From NCBI GenBank assembly GCA_964391595.1, contig CAYMMM010000006.1:1-38112 (forward strand): 38,112 nt of DNA. The letters are read 5' to 3'. Source of the stretch: JADZGC01 sp964391595. Lineage in GTDB: Bacteria > Patescibacteriota > Saccharimonadia > CAILAD01 > GCA-016700035. A program made the translations under genes and the position numbers. Below, piece by piece: positions 31,902-38,112 of this stretch (within the stretch, counting starts at the first letter, position 1; each line of letters opens with the position of its first letter). The notes below the pieces were generated by a model that worked only from the letters and a program-made list of their open reading frames with translations, made no database searches and was not told where the DNA came from.

Positions 31902-31961
31902 TTAAGCGCAACTCCGGGGGAGCAGACGATAACGACGCTTGGTGCTGCGCAAAGTATTCAT
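31902..31961 (-). CDS. Putative 19-aa arginine-rich leader peptide
   Basis: A leaderless ORF encoding MNTLRSTKRRYRLLPRSCA, with arginine at positions 5, 9, 10, 12 and 16. The ATG is 6 nt after a TACTCT box that sits 17 bp from TTGACC. The codons for Pro15 to Cys18 contain the anti-terminator copy CCGGAGTT, and the stop codon lies 5 nt after it. A ribosome that reads to the stop would mask that copy and let the terminator form; one stalled at the Arg9-Arg10 codons would leave it free. Translation is not proven. Confidence 0.55.
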   Translation of the reverse strand: MNTLRSTKRRYRLLPRSCA

Positions 31962-31967
31962 GCTTTG

Positions 31968-31996
31968 AGAGTACGCCCCTTTGACTCGATGGTCAA
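31968..31996 (-). promoter_or_regulatory. Promoter of the leader/AstE-like transcript
   Basis: On the minus strand TTGACC (31991-31996), exactly 17 bp, TACTCT (31968-31973). The -35 box is one half of a small dyad TTGAC-6-GTCAA at 31981-31996, a possible operator. Confidence 0.7.
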
Positions 31997-32007
31997 TACA
32001 TAATGTA

Positions 32008-32037
32008 TTGCATTTCGTATTTTGTTCGTATTATAAT
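32008..32037 (+). promoter_or_regulatory. Promoter of rnhB-yraN
   Basis: TTGCAT (32008-32013), 18 bp, TATAAT (32032-32037). The chosen rnhB ATG begins 6 nt downstream, so the mRNA is leaderless. It diverges from the leader-peptide promoter. Confidence 0.8.
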
Positions 32038-32043
32038 GAGCGC

Positions 32044-32658
32044 ATGAGAGGTGAGTGGGCAACATTTGATCTGGAGCAGAAGGCTAGAGAGGCGGGGTTT
32101 GGCATCATTGCTGGCATCGACGAGGTAGGCCGCGGTGCGGTGGCGGGTCCAGTGTCCGTGGGTCTTGTTGTGCTCCCAGAGGATTTTAATGTGCTAGTAA
32201 CTGACTCAAAACTTCTCAGTCCTACCCAGCGAGCTGAGAAAGCTGCTCTTATAGCAGAGACGGCTCTTGTATGTGAGGTTATGCATATCGAGGCCGATTA
32301 CATCGATACGCATGGGATTATTGCTGCACAAAGAGAGGCCATTCAGCGTATGTGGGAGCTCGTTGACCCGCTGCCAACATATGTACTCTTAGATGGTCGG
32401 CACGACTTTACAGGCTTGGGTAATGCTGCCTACGTGCAGACTATCGTGCGTGGAGATCAGAAGAGTGTATCGATAGCCGCCGCCTCTATAGTGGCGAAGC
32501 ATGCGCGTGACGAGCTTATGCGACGACATGCTCTTATGTATCCAGAGTATGGATTTGAGATGCATGTAGGGTACGGTACGAGGGCGCATTTTGCAGCACT
32601 GCAGAGACACGGCCCGTGCCCACTGCATCGGCGATCTTTTTTGCGGAACTATATTTAG
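32044..32658 (+). CDS. rnhB: Ribonuclease HII
   Basis: A 204-residue RNase HII that removes ribonucleotides from DNA and RNA primers. The DEDD site begins with Asp26-Glu27 in GIDEVGRGAVAGPV; VTDSKLLSPTQR, YVLLDGRHDF and KSVSIAAASIVAKHARDELM continue the family blocks, and GYGTRAHFAALQRHGPCPLHRRSF ends it. The in-frame ATG at 31981 is rejected as the start because it would span the promoter; 32044 has TATAAT 6 nt before it. Confidence 0.97.
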   Translation: MRGEWATFDLEQKAREAGFGIIAGIDEVGRGAVAGPVSVGLVVLPEDFNVLVTDSKLLSPTQRAEKAALIAETALVCEVMHIEADYIDTHGIIAAQREAIQRMWELVDPLPTYVLLDGRHDFTGLGNAAYVQTIVRGDQKSVSIAAASIVAKHARDELMRRHALMYPEYGFEMHVGYGTRAHFAALQRHGPCPLHRRSFLRNYI

Positions 32659-32677
32659 GCAATGACGAAGGGGGCAT

Positions 32678-33046
32678 ATGGATACGACACGAATCGGCAA
32701 GAGAGCAGAAGTGTTAGCACAAAAATGGTATGAAGCGAGGGGCTACCGGCTGCTCGAGCAAAACGTCCGCACAAGATTCTTTGAGCTTGACCTGATATTG
32801 GAGAAGGGTGACATAATTGTGTTTGTGGAGGTGAAATACCGAGCATCGCCTCATTATGGCGGCGGTATCGGGGCAATAACTGCAGACAAACAGAGGCGAG
32901 TGACAGTCGGAGCGTTGTGCTGGCTCGCTGATATGAACTTGATGAGTCACCCGGTGAGGTTCGACGTGATAGAAGTGATTTCCGACGGACCATACGAGAA
33001 GATCATGCATCTAGAAGATTGTTTTAGTGTGGATAACATTGATTAA
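32678..33046 (+). CDS. YraN family (UPF0102) endonuclease-like protein
   Basis: A 122-residue protein of the UPF0102/YraN family with a restriction-endonuclease-like core: GKRAEVLAQKWYEARGYRLLEQNVRTRFFELDLIL, then the acidic-x-lysine strand IIVFVEVKYRAS. The family's role is unclear, probably in nucleic acid handling. It follows rnhB by 19 nt, a common pairing in bacteria. AAGGGGG is 2-3 nt upstream of the ATG. Confidence 0.92.
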   Translation: MDTTRIGKRAEVLAQKWYEARGYRLLEQNVRTRFFELDLILEKGDIIVFVEVKYRASPHYGGGIGAITADKQRRVTVGALCWLADMNLMSHPVRFDVIEVISDGPYEKIMHLEDCFSVDNID

Positions 33047-33090
33047 CATCAGATGTGCTTTGCACCACGGGGCGGATGCTCGTATGTGAT

Positions 33091-33117
33091 ATGCCTAACT
33101 CGAAGACCTCGAAGTTA
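33091..33117. repeat. Inverted repeat downstream of yraN
   Basis: CCTAACT...AGTTAGG with inner CGA/TCG pairing and one bulged base. No T tract follows. It could end rnhB-yraN transcription or be unrelated; it lies next to the CIRCE element. Confidence 0.5.
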
Positions 33118-33123
33118 GGGGAG

Positions 33124-33150
33124 TTAGCACTCGGCACTTGACAGTGCTAA
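33124..33150 (+). promoter_or_regulatory. CIRCE operator (HrcA binding site)
   Basis: TTAGCACTC, a 9-bp spacer, CAGTGCTAA. This differs from the CIRCE consensus TTAGCACTC-N9-GAGTGCTAA at one position. CIRCE is the operator of the heat-shock repressor HrcA. It overlaps the -35 box of the promoter at 33138-33167 and faces nusA-clpC. Confidence 0.9.
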
Positions 33151-33167
33151 TTATCGTCCGATATACT
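33138..33167 (+). promoter_or_regulatory. CIRCE-controlled promoter upstream of nusA-clpC
   Basis: Consensus TTGACA (33138-33143), 18 bp, TATACT (33162-33167). Start of transcription would be about 33174, leaving a leader of about 160 nt before nusA. In that leader are a 7-bp stem CGGCTTT/AAAGCCG (33228-33250) and a TACAAT box (33308-33313) that may be a second, unregulated promoter. Confidence 0.78.
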
Positions 33168-33336
33168 TATGAGCATACATTTACGCTGCTTTGTTCAGTC
33201 GGTCGATGCGATAGGGTACGCAGCGAGCGGCTTTTTTCGACCCAAAGCCGAATGAATGTTGGGGGCAAAGCCATACGAATTGCTGGTCGGATACAAGCAG
33301 AATACAGTACAATAGAAGAGAGAAGGAAAGACAATT

Positions 33337-34587
33337 ATGAACAATCAATTTATCGCAGCCATCGAGCAAATATGTGAAGAAAAAGGCATCTCCAAGGACA
33401 TCGTCATGGAGACCATTGAGATGGCTCTCATCGCTGCCTACAAGAAGGACTTTGGTGACAAAGATCAAGAAGTTCGGGTCGAGGTTAATCCGGATAACGG
33501 TGACCCACGGATTTTTATCACAAAAGAAGTGACCGACAATGTTGAGAATGAGTTTCTCCAGATAACAGTAGCTGATGCGCAGAAGATCAAGAAAGATGCC
33601 AAGGCAGGTGATACTGTTGAAATCGAGGATGACAACAAGGAGTTTGGACGGGTAGCCGCCCAGACTGCTAAGCAGGTGATTATCCAACGTATTCGTGAAG
33701 CTGAGCGAGAAGTCATCTATAACGAATATCAGGACAAAGAAGACACCATCATGAATGGTTCAGTGCAGCGCGTGGAACACGGCAATGTGTTTATCGATCT
33801 CGGTCGTACAACAGCAATCATGTTTCCTTCCGAGCAGATAAGTAGTGAGCGATATTACACGGGTCAGCGACTGAAGGTCTATGTCGTACGGGTAGAAAAT
33901 ACACTCAAAGGCCCACAGATTGTCGTTTCACGTTCACATCCAAATCTCATCAAGAAATTGTTTGAAATGGAAGTCCCCGAGATTGCAGCCGGAAATGTTG
34001 AAATTGTAAATGTTGCCCGCGAAGCAGGTGGTCGTACGAAAATCGCCGTCAAGTCAAATGTAGAAGGCGTTGACCCGGTAGGTACGTTCGTCGGAGGACG
34101 TGGTACTCGCGTACAAGCAGTCATGGCAAATATCGGCGAAGAAAAGATCGACATTATACCTTTTGACGAAAATATTGAGCGCTATATCGCAAACGCTCTG
34201 AGCCCTGCGAAAAACATCATCAGTGTCAATGCAAATCAAGAAGAACGGCGCGCGTCAGTCAAGATCCCTGAAGATCAGCTCTCACTTGCAATTGGTCGTT
34301 CCGGTCAAAATGTCCGCCTAGCAGCGAAGCTGACCGATTGGAATATCGATATTGATGGAGCCGATGATGCTGGTATCGAAGAAACTGCTGATGCCGTCGA
34401 AGAGGGTGCGCCAAACAAAAAGCCAGTTGATCTCGAAGATGCCATCATCGCTGCTTCTGGGGAAGTTGACAATACGGATGCCCCGACAGATGTAGATGCA
34501 GACGCAGAAAAGACAAATAATACAGAGGCAGTACAGTCAGACACGGAGGGTGATGATAAGCCAACTGAAGCAGAGGAAGCTGCATAA
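33337..34587 (+). CDS. nusA: Transcription termination/antitermination factor NusA
   Basis: A 416-residue NusA. The N-terminal RNA-polymerase-binding domain begins MNNQFIAAIEQICEEKGISKDIVMETIEMALIAAYKK; the S1 domain has NGSVQRVEHGNVFIDLGRTTAIMFP; two KH domains follow (REAGGRTKIAVKSN, GRGTRVQAVMANIGEEKIDII, LAIGRSGQNVRLAAKLTDWNIDI). The last 70 residues are an acidic, probably disordered tail. GAGAAGGAAAG lies about 9 nt upstream. Unlike most bacteria it is followed by clpC, not infB, and has a CIRCE promoter upstream. Confidence 0.97.
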   Translation: MNNQFIAAIEQICEEKGISKDIVMETIEMALIAAYKKDFGDKDQEVRVEVNPDNGDPRIFITKEVTDNVENEFLQITVADAQKIKKDAKAGDTVEIEDDNKEFGRVAAQTAKQVIIQRIREAEREVIYNEYQDKEDTIMNGSVQRVEHGNVFIDLGRTTAIMFPSEQISSERYYTGQRLKVYVVRVENTLKGPQIVVSRSHPNLIKKLFEMEVPEIAAGNVEIVNVAREAGGRTKIAVKSNVEGVDPVGTFVGGRGTRVQAVMANIGEEKIDIIPFDENIERYIANALSPAKNIISVNANQEERRASVKIPEDQLSLAIGRSGQNVRLAAKLTDWNIDIDGADDAGIEETADAVEEGAPNKKPVDLEDAIIAASGEVDNTDAPTDVDADAEKTNNTEAVQSDTEGDDKPTEAEEAA

Positions 34588-34647
34588 CCCATATCTTACA
34601 CCCGGCCGCTACACACCTTGAATGTTTGATACAACAAAGGAGGCCAC

Positions 34648-37146
34648 ATGGAACAGGAACTACCACCACAATTTGATAGATTCACAGAGAATGCAAAGCA
34701 TAGCTTGGAGCATGCCGGTATGCTTGCGGCCTCACTTGGGTCAGCATATGTAGGTTCTGAGCACCTGCTACTGGGAGTTCTCAAGACACAGGGCTCGATC
34801 GGGGCAAAGATCTTGATGCAGGCAGGCGTAACTGTTGATAAGCTGCAGCTTACACTAGCTGCAAATATGTCTGTCTCCACGCAAGCCTTACAAGCCTTGT
34901 CGGTCACCGCAAAGAAGACGATCACTCTTGCACTCCGCGTTGCGCAAGAGTATGGTCAGCCGTACGCTGGAACTGAGCATCTTTTATACGCTATTCTGTC
35001 GCAAAGAAATGCACGCGCCAATGTCTTGTTGCGTGAGATCGCAGTGAATCCCAATGATATTCGTACCGAGCTGGAGCAGTACTTGACGGCGCAAACTCCG
35101 GTATATGGTGAAGATAAGCGCACTGGACGACGGGTAGGGAGTGGTCGTGGGGTACAATCAGATACGCCGGCACTTGATCATTTCGGCATAGATTTGACTC
35201 AAAAAGCTGAAAATGACGAGCTCGATCCAATGGTGGGGCGCAAGGCGCAAGTAGATCGCATGGTCTCGATTCTTAATCGCCGTCAAAAAAACAACCCGGT
35301 ATTGATCGGTGAGCCAGGTGTAGGCAAGACGGCGATTGTAGAGGGATTGGCAGAACGCATTATCCATGAAGACGTGCCCGAGATGCTGCTTGGTAAGCGA
35401 ATCATTATGCTTGATATGGCGACCGTTATCGCAGGCACAAAATATCGCGGTGAATTTGAAGAGCGTTTGAAGAAACTTATAGAAGAAGTTACAGACAATA
35501 AAGATATCATTTTGTTTATCGATGAGCTTCACACGGTCGTGGGGGCTGGTTCAGCTGAGGGCGCCATTGATGCAGCGAATATCCTAAAGCCTGCGTTGTC
35601 ACGTGGTATGGTGCAGGTCATTGGCGCGACGACCCTCGATGAATACCGCAAGCACATCGAGAAGGACGCTGCTCTTGAGCGTCGCTTCCAGCCAGTGATC
35701 GTCCCAGAAGCTACAGTCGATGAGACGATCGAGGTGCTGCGTGGGGTACGGCCCAAATACGAAGAACATCATGGTGTTGAGATTACAGAGGAGGCGATTG
35801 AGTCAGCCGCAAAGCTCGCCGCTCGCTACATCGCCGATAGATTTCTACCAGACAAGGCGATTGATCTGATCGACGAGGCAGCCAGCTTGGCACGTATCGA
35901 ACGTGGCGGGAGCTCAAAACAGCTCAAGACACTTCGAGATCGGATTGCCGAAGTCAATGATCAAATTGATGATGCTGTCTATAATCAAGACTTCGAATAT
36001 GCTGCTCGCCTAAAGGCTGAAGTCAGCGTGCTCGAGCAAAAGATGCAGACACAAGAACAAAAAGACGCGTCCAAAAAGCATCTTACTATTGGTGAGGAAG
36101 ATATCGCGAAAGTAATTTCTCTTTCAACGGGTATCCCTGTAACTCGACTCGTCAAGGTAGAGACTGAACAGCTGAAGAAACTTGCTACGACACTGAAGAA
36201 ACACATAGTAGGTCAAGATGAGGCAGTTGAGGCGATTGCGCAATCAATTCGCCGTAGCAGAACAGGTATTGCACATGCAGATCGTCCGATTGGAAGTTTT
36301 ATCTTCCTTGGGCCTACTGGTGTCGGTAAAACTGAGATCGCCCGCGTCTTGGCACGAGAAGTCTTTCACGACAAGGATGCGCTGATTAAGGTAGACATGT
36401 CCGAGTTTATGGAGCGACATAACGTCTCTCGCCTTGTTGGGGCCCCTGCTGGGTATGTCGGCTATGAGGACGCAGGACAGCTGACCGAGCAAGTGCGTCG
36501 TAAACCGTATTCGATCGTGTTGTTTGACGAGATTGAGAAAGCCCACCCGGACTTCTTCAACTTACTGCTCCAGATACTCGAGGATGGTCAGCTCAGTGAC
36601 GCAAAGGGTCGTGCGGTAGATTTCCGAAATACGATCATCATCATGACCAGCAATGTCGGCGCTAAGGCTTTGTACCAAGAAGCTAAGATTGGCTTCACGA
36701 CCGATACCGTCGATGAACAAAAGGAGCTCGATCGCTTACATGAACAGATGAAGGGAACTATCCAGCAGGAGCTGAAGCGTACTTTTAGGCCTGAGTTCTT
36801 GAACCGTGTTGATCACACCATAATCTTTAAGGCGCTCTCAAAGCTTGATGTGCGCGTGATCGTAGACTTGCAGCTCAAAGATCTTGCAAAACGTCTGTAC
36901 CAGAAGGACATTATGCTCAAGTTCACACCGAGCATTAAGCAGCTTCTCATCGAAAAAGGCTATGATGTAAACAATGGAGCTCGTCCGATGCGGCGTGCTA
37001 TACAGGTACTCATAGAGGATAAGCTCGCTGAAGCCATGATCGAAGGCACGATCAATGAAGGTGATACTGTTCAGATCAAGGCCCAGAAGGATGCAGTTGT
37101 GCTCGAGCTGACGAACAACATCAATGTCGCAAAGCCGGTTGAATAA
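34648..37146 (+). CDS. clpC: ATP-dependent Clp protease ATP-binding subunit ClpC
   Basis: An 832-residue Hsp100 unfoldase that feeds substrates to ClpP. It has an N-terminal Clp repeat domain (about 1-150), AAA1 with GEPGVGKT and LFIDELHTVVGAG, a middle coiled segment with a UVR-like YAARLKAEVSVLEQ stretch, and AAA2 with GPTGVGKT, VDMSEFMERHNVSRLVGAPAGYVGYEDAGQLTE and FDEIEKAHPD. A strong AAAGGAGG lies 4-5 nt before the ATG. It follows nusA by 60 nt with no terminator seen, so it probably shares the CIRCE-controlled transcript, fitting a heat-shock protein. Confidence 0.97.
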   Translation: MEQELPPQFDRFTENAKHSLEHAGMLAASLGSAYVGSEHLLLGVLKTQGSIGAKILMQAGVTVDKLQLTLAANMSVSTQALQALSVTAKKTITLALRVAQEYGQPYAGTEHLLYAILSQRNARANVLLREIAVNPNDIRTELEQYLTAQTPVYGEDKRTGRRVGSGRGVQSDTPALDHFGIDLTQKAENDELDPMVGRKAQVDRMVSILNRRQKNNPVLIGEPGVGKTAIVEGLAERIIHEDVPEMLLGKRIIMLDMATVIAGTKYRGEFEERLKKLIEEVTDNKDIILFIDELHTVVGAGSAEGAIDAANILKPALSRGMVQVIGATTLDEYRKHIEKDAALERRFQPVIVPEATVDETIEVLRGVRPKYEEHHGVEITEEAIESAAKLAARYIADRFLPDKAIDLIDEAASLARIERGGSSKQLKTLRDRIAEVNDQIDDAVYNQDFEYAARLKAEVSVLEQKMQTQEQKDASKKHLTIGEEDIAKVISLSTGIPVTRLVKVETEQLKKLATTLKKHIVGQDEAVEAIAQSIRRSRTGIAHADRPIGSFIFLGPTGVGKTEIARVLAREVFHDKDALIKVDMSEFMERHNVSRLVGAPAGYVGYEDAGQLTEQVRRKPYSIVLFDEIEKAHPDFFNLLLQILEDGQLSDAKGRAVDFRNTIIIMTSNVGAKALYQEAKIGFTTDTVDEQKELDRLHEQMKGTIQQELKRTFRPEFLNRVDHTIIFKALSKLDVRVIVDLQLKDLAKRLYQKDIMLKFTPSIKQLLIEKGYDVNNGARPMRRAIQVLIEDKLAEAMIEGTINEGDTVQIKAQKDAVVLELTNNINVAKPVE

Positions 37147-37173
37147 AAAAGTCCTCACGCACAATACGTGAGG
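37145..37173 (-). terminator. Terminator after the 227-aa membrane orphan
   Basis: On the minus strand CCTCACG/CGTGAGG with a 7-nt loop, followed by GACTTTTTT. It overlaps the end of clpC. Confidence 0.82.
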
Positions 37174-37186
37174 AGGGCTTCGACAT

Positions 37187-37870
37187 TCAGCGAAGCATTT
37201 CTTCGGGGTACATGACCTTCGTAAACAAATCCATCGTTCGCAATAGGACGAAGCCGATTGGTCGAGCCAGCAGCATCCCGAACACGGTGATGAGCCACAT
37301 GACGAGGCTGATTCCGAGGAGCAGTCCACCGTACAACAAGCCCGCGTAAGCGCCCTGGAAGATGCTGCTTCCCGTGGTAACGATGAGTGCTGCGAAGGCA
37401 GGGATGAGGAGAACTTGCCAGAAGTCACGTAGGCGCTGCCATTTTTTACGGTAAAACCATCGGCAACTGACCCCGAGTACGATGAGCATTGTCACGAACG
37501 ATCCCGCAGCGACTCCCCATGTCCCTGCGAGCAAGGTAATGAACAGACCGCAACAACCAAGGGAGATGCCGTACCTAAATGGTGCATCTTCCCAATTGTT
37601 CATCGTGATGCGAGCAATACGTTCACCGGAGACAACATCTGTAAGAGCCAAAAGCATCATCAATCCTGTAGCTGCTGCTACGACAACTGCACTCCAAGGC
37701 GCGGAAATACTACGAATGGTGAAGTAGCCATTGTCTGGATTGGTCATGATCTTTGTGTGGATTGGCACGTGGCCGATGATGAGGCTGAACGCCATGATGG
37801 CAAGCCAGCTCACGATAAGCCCGAATACAGCCCATCGGAAGGTGTAGCGGAAGATCCGTCTTGCGGACAT
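37187..37870 (-). CDS. Hypothetical polytopic membrane protein
   Basis: A 227-residue protein not assigned to a family, with five or six hydrophobic segments (for example WAVFGLIVSWLAIMAFSLIIG, AVVVAAATGLMMLLAL, LGCCGLFITLLAGTWGVAAGSF, LLYGGLLLGISLVMWLITVFGMLL). The start at 37870 (MSARRIFRY) is fixed by ACAGGAG 7 nt upstream. Single minus-strand gene with promoter and terminator. Confidence 0.7.
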   Translation of the reverse strand: MSARRIFRYTFRWAVFGLIVSWLAIMAFSLIIGHVPIHTKIMTNPDNGYFTIRSISAPWSAVVVAAATGLMMLLALTDVVSGERIARITMNNWEDAPFRYGISLGCCGLFITLLAGTWGVAAGSFVTMLIVLGVSCRWFYRKKWQRLRDFWQVLLIPAFAALIVTTGSSIFQGAYAGLLYGGLLLGISLVMWLITVFGMLLARPIGFVLLRTMDLFTKVMYPEEMLR

Positions 37871-37908
37871 AATCACTCCTGTTGTTAGAGGTGCGAATAA
37901 GTCAATTG

Positions 37909-37937
37909 AGCTTAGCACGAAGTATTTGCAAAATCAA
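37909..37937 (-). promoter_or_regulatory. Promoter of the 227-aa membrane orphan
   Basis: On the minus strand TTGATT (37932-37937), 17 bp, TAAGCT (37909-37914). The leader is about 30 nt and contains AGGAG. Confidence 0.6.
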
Positions 37938-37996
37938 TGCATAAGCCCAAACAAAAACCGTACATTTCTCATTGTCGATCAGGTACAATAATAGAG

Positions 37997-38112
37997 ATGG
38001 CAAAACAAACGAGCCAATTTGTATGCGAGGTATGTGGCGCACAGTATTCCAAGTGGGCCGGGCGCTGCCTTCAATGTAATAGCTGGGATAGCTTGGTCGA
38101 GATGAAGCCAGT
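37997..38112 (+). CDS. radA: DNA repair protein RadA, N-terminal fragment
   Basis: The gene runs off the window end. The 38 visible residues start MAKQTSQFVCEVCGAQYSKW and contain CEVCG...CLQCNSW, the four-cysteine zinc finger that opens RadA/Sms, a helicase-like RecA paralog acting in recombination. A TACAAT box (37984-37989) is 7 nt before the ATG, giving a leaderless start. Confidence 0.9.
   Translation, partial: MAKQTSQFVCEVCGAQYSKWAGRCLQCNSWDSLVEMKP

Noticed and set aside
31981..32043. Upstream in-frame ATG at 31981 as the rnhB start
   Set aside because: It would translate through the -35 and -10 boxes; the ATG at 32044 sits 6 nt after TATAAT and yields the normal RNase HII N-terminus.
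33169..33255. 28-codon ORF right after the CIRCE promoter
   Set aside because: The ATG starts only 1 nt after the -10 box, before the expected transcription start, and has no ribosome site.
1..38112. Reassigned genetic code (TGA as Gly)
   Set aside because: TGA ends htpX, gatC, gatA and other genes at expected places and family lengths are normal.
1..38112. CRISPR array, IS element or prophage
   Set aside because: No regularly spaced repeats, transposase, integrase or phage structural genes were seen on either strand.

Overview
The window looks like chromosome of a Candidate Phyla Radiation (Patescibacteria) bacterium, most likely Saccharibacteria (TM7). This is an inference from gene content and style: very short spacers, many 4-nt gene overlaps, GatCAB for tRNA amidation, many small orphan membrane proteins, and mid-range GC. 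TGA is used as a normal stop (for example at the ends of htpX and gatC), which argues against the TGA=Gly lineages (Gracilibacteria, Absconditabacteria). No phage, IS element, CRISPR array or rRNA was seen.

Layout. 1-560: tRNA-Ala and tRNA-Val (minus), then a 59-residue AbrB-like regulator abutting glmS. 561-5445: glmS, a minus-strand topoisomerase IB, a DUF2200/DUF1801/DUF1428 block and a methyltransferase. 5494-6185: tRNA-Gly, tRNA-Phe, a SemiSWEET-like transporter and tRNA-Cys. 6235-8750: lemA, then minus-strand singletons (a SpoT-type HD hydrolase and two orphans). 8886-13801: htpX, a membrane protein, ligA and a membrane-anchored coiled-coil protein. 13840-17514: a gatC-gatA-X-gatB operon in which X is a membrane-anchored protein with a HEPN-like RNxxxH motif. 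17551-19435: MscS-like channel and three small envelope proteins. 19550-20577: a Flp-like pilin and an orphan (minus). 20714-25589: dnaE, an orphan, and rplS with a long acidic tail. 25647-30905: an orphan, pyrC (plus), pyrF-pyrE-pyrD (minus) and another orphan. 30978-31996: an AstE/aspartoacylase-like hydrolase behind what looks like a leader-peptide attenuator. 32044-37146: rnhB-yraN, then a CIRCE-bearing promoter ahead of nusA-clpC. 37187-38112: a membrane orphan (minus) and the start of radA.

Two styles of gene start are visible. Many housekeeping genes have a sigma70-type -10 box only 6-9 nt before the ATG, implying leaderless or nearly leaderless mRNAs. A second set, mostly minus-strand single genes plus the pyr genes, has clear AAAGGAG-like ribosome sites and mostly its own hairpin terminators.

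The most interesting candidate is at 31842-31996 on the minus strand. A TTGACC-17-TACTCT promoter drives a leaderless 19-codon ORF with five arginine codons. Its last codons contain a copy of one arm of the following terminator, so mutually exclusive antiterminator and terminator hairpins can form upstream of the AstE-like gene. That is the architecture of amino-acid attenuation. All assignments are from reading the sequence; no database search or folding program was run.
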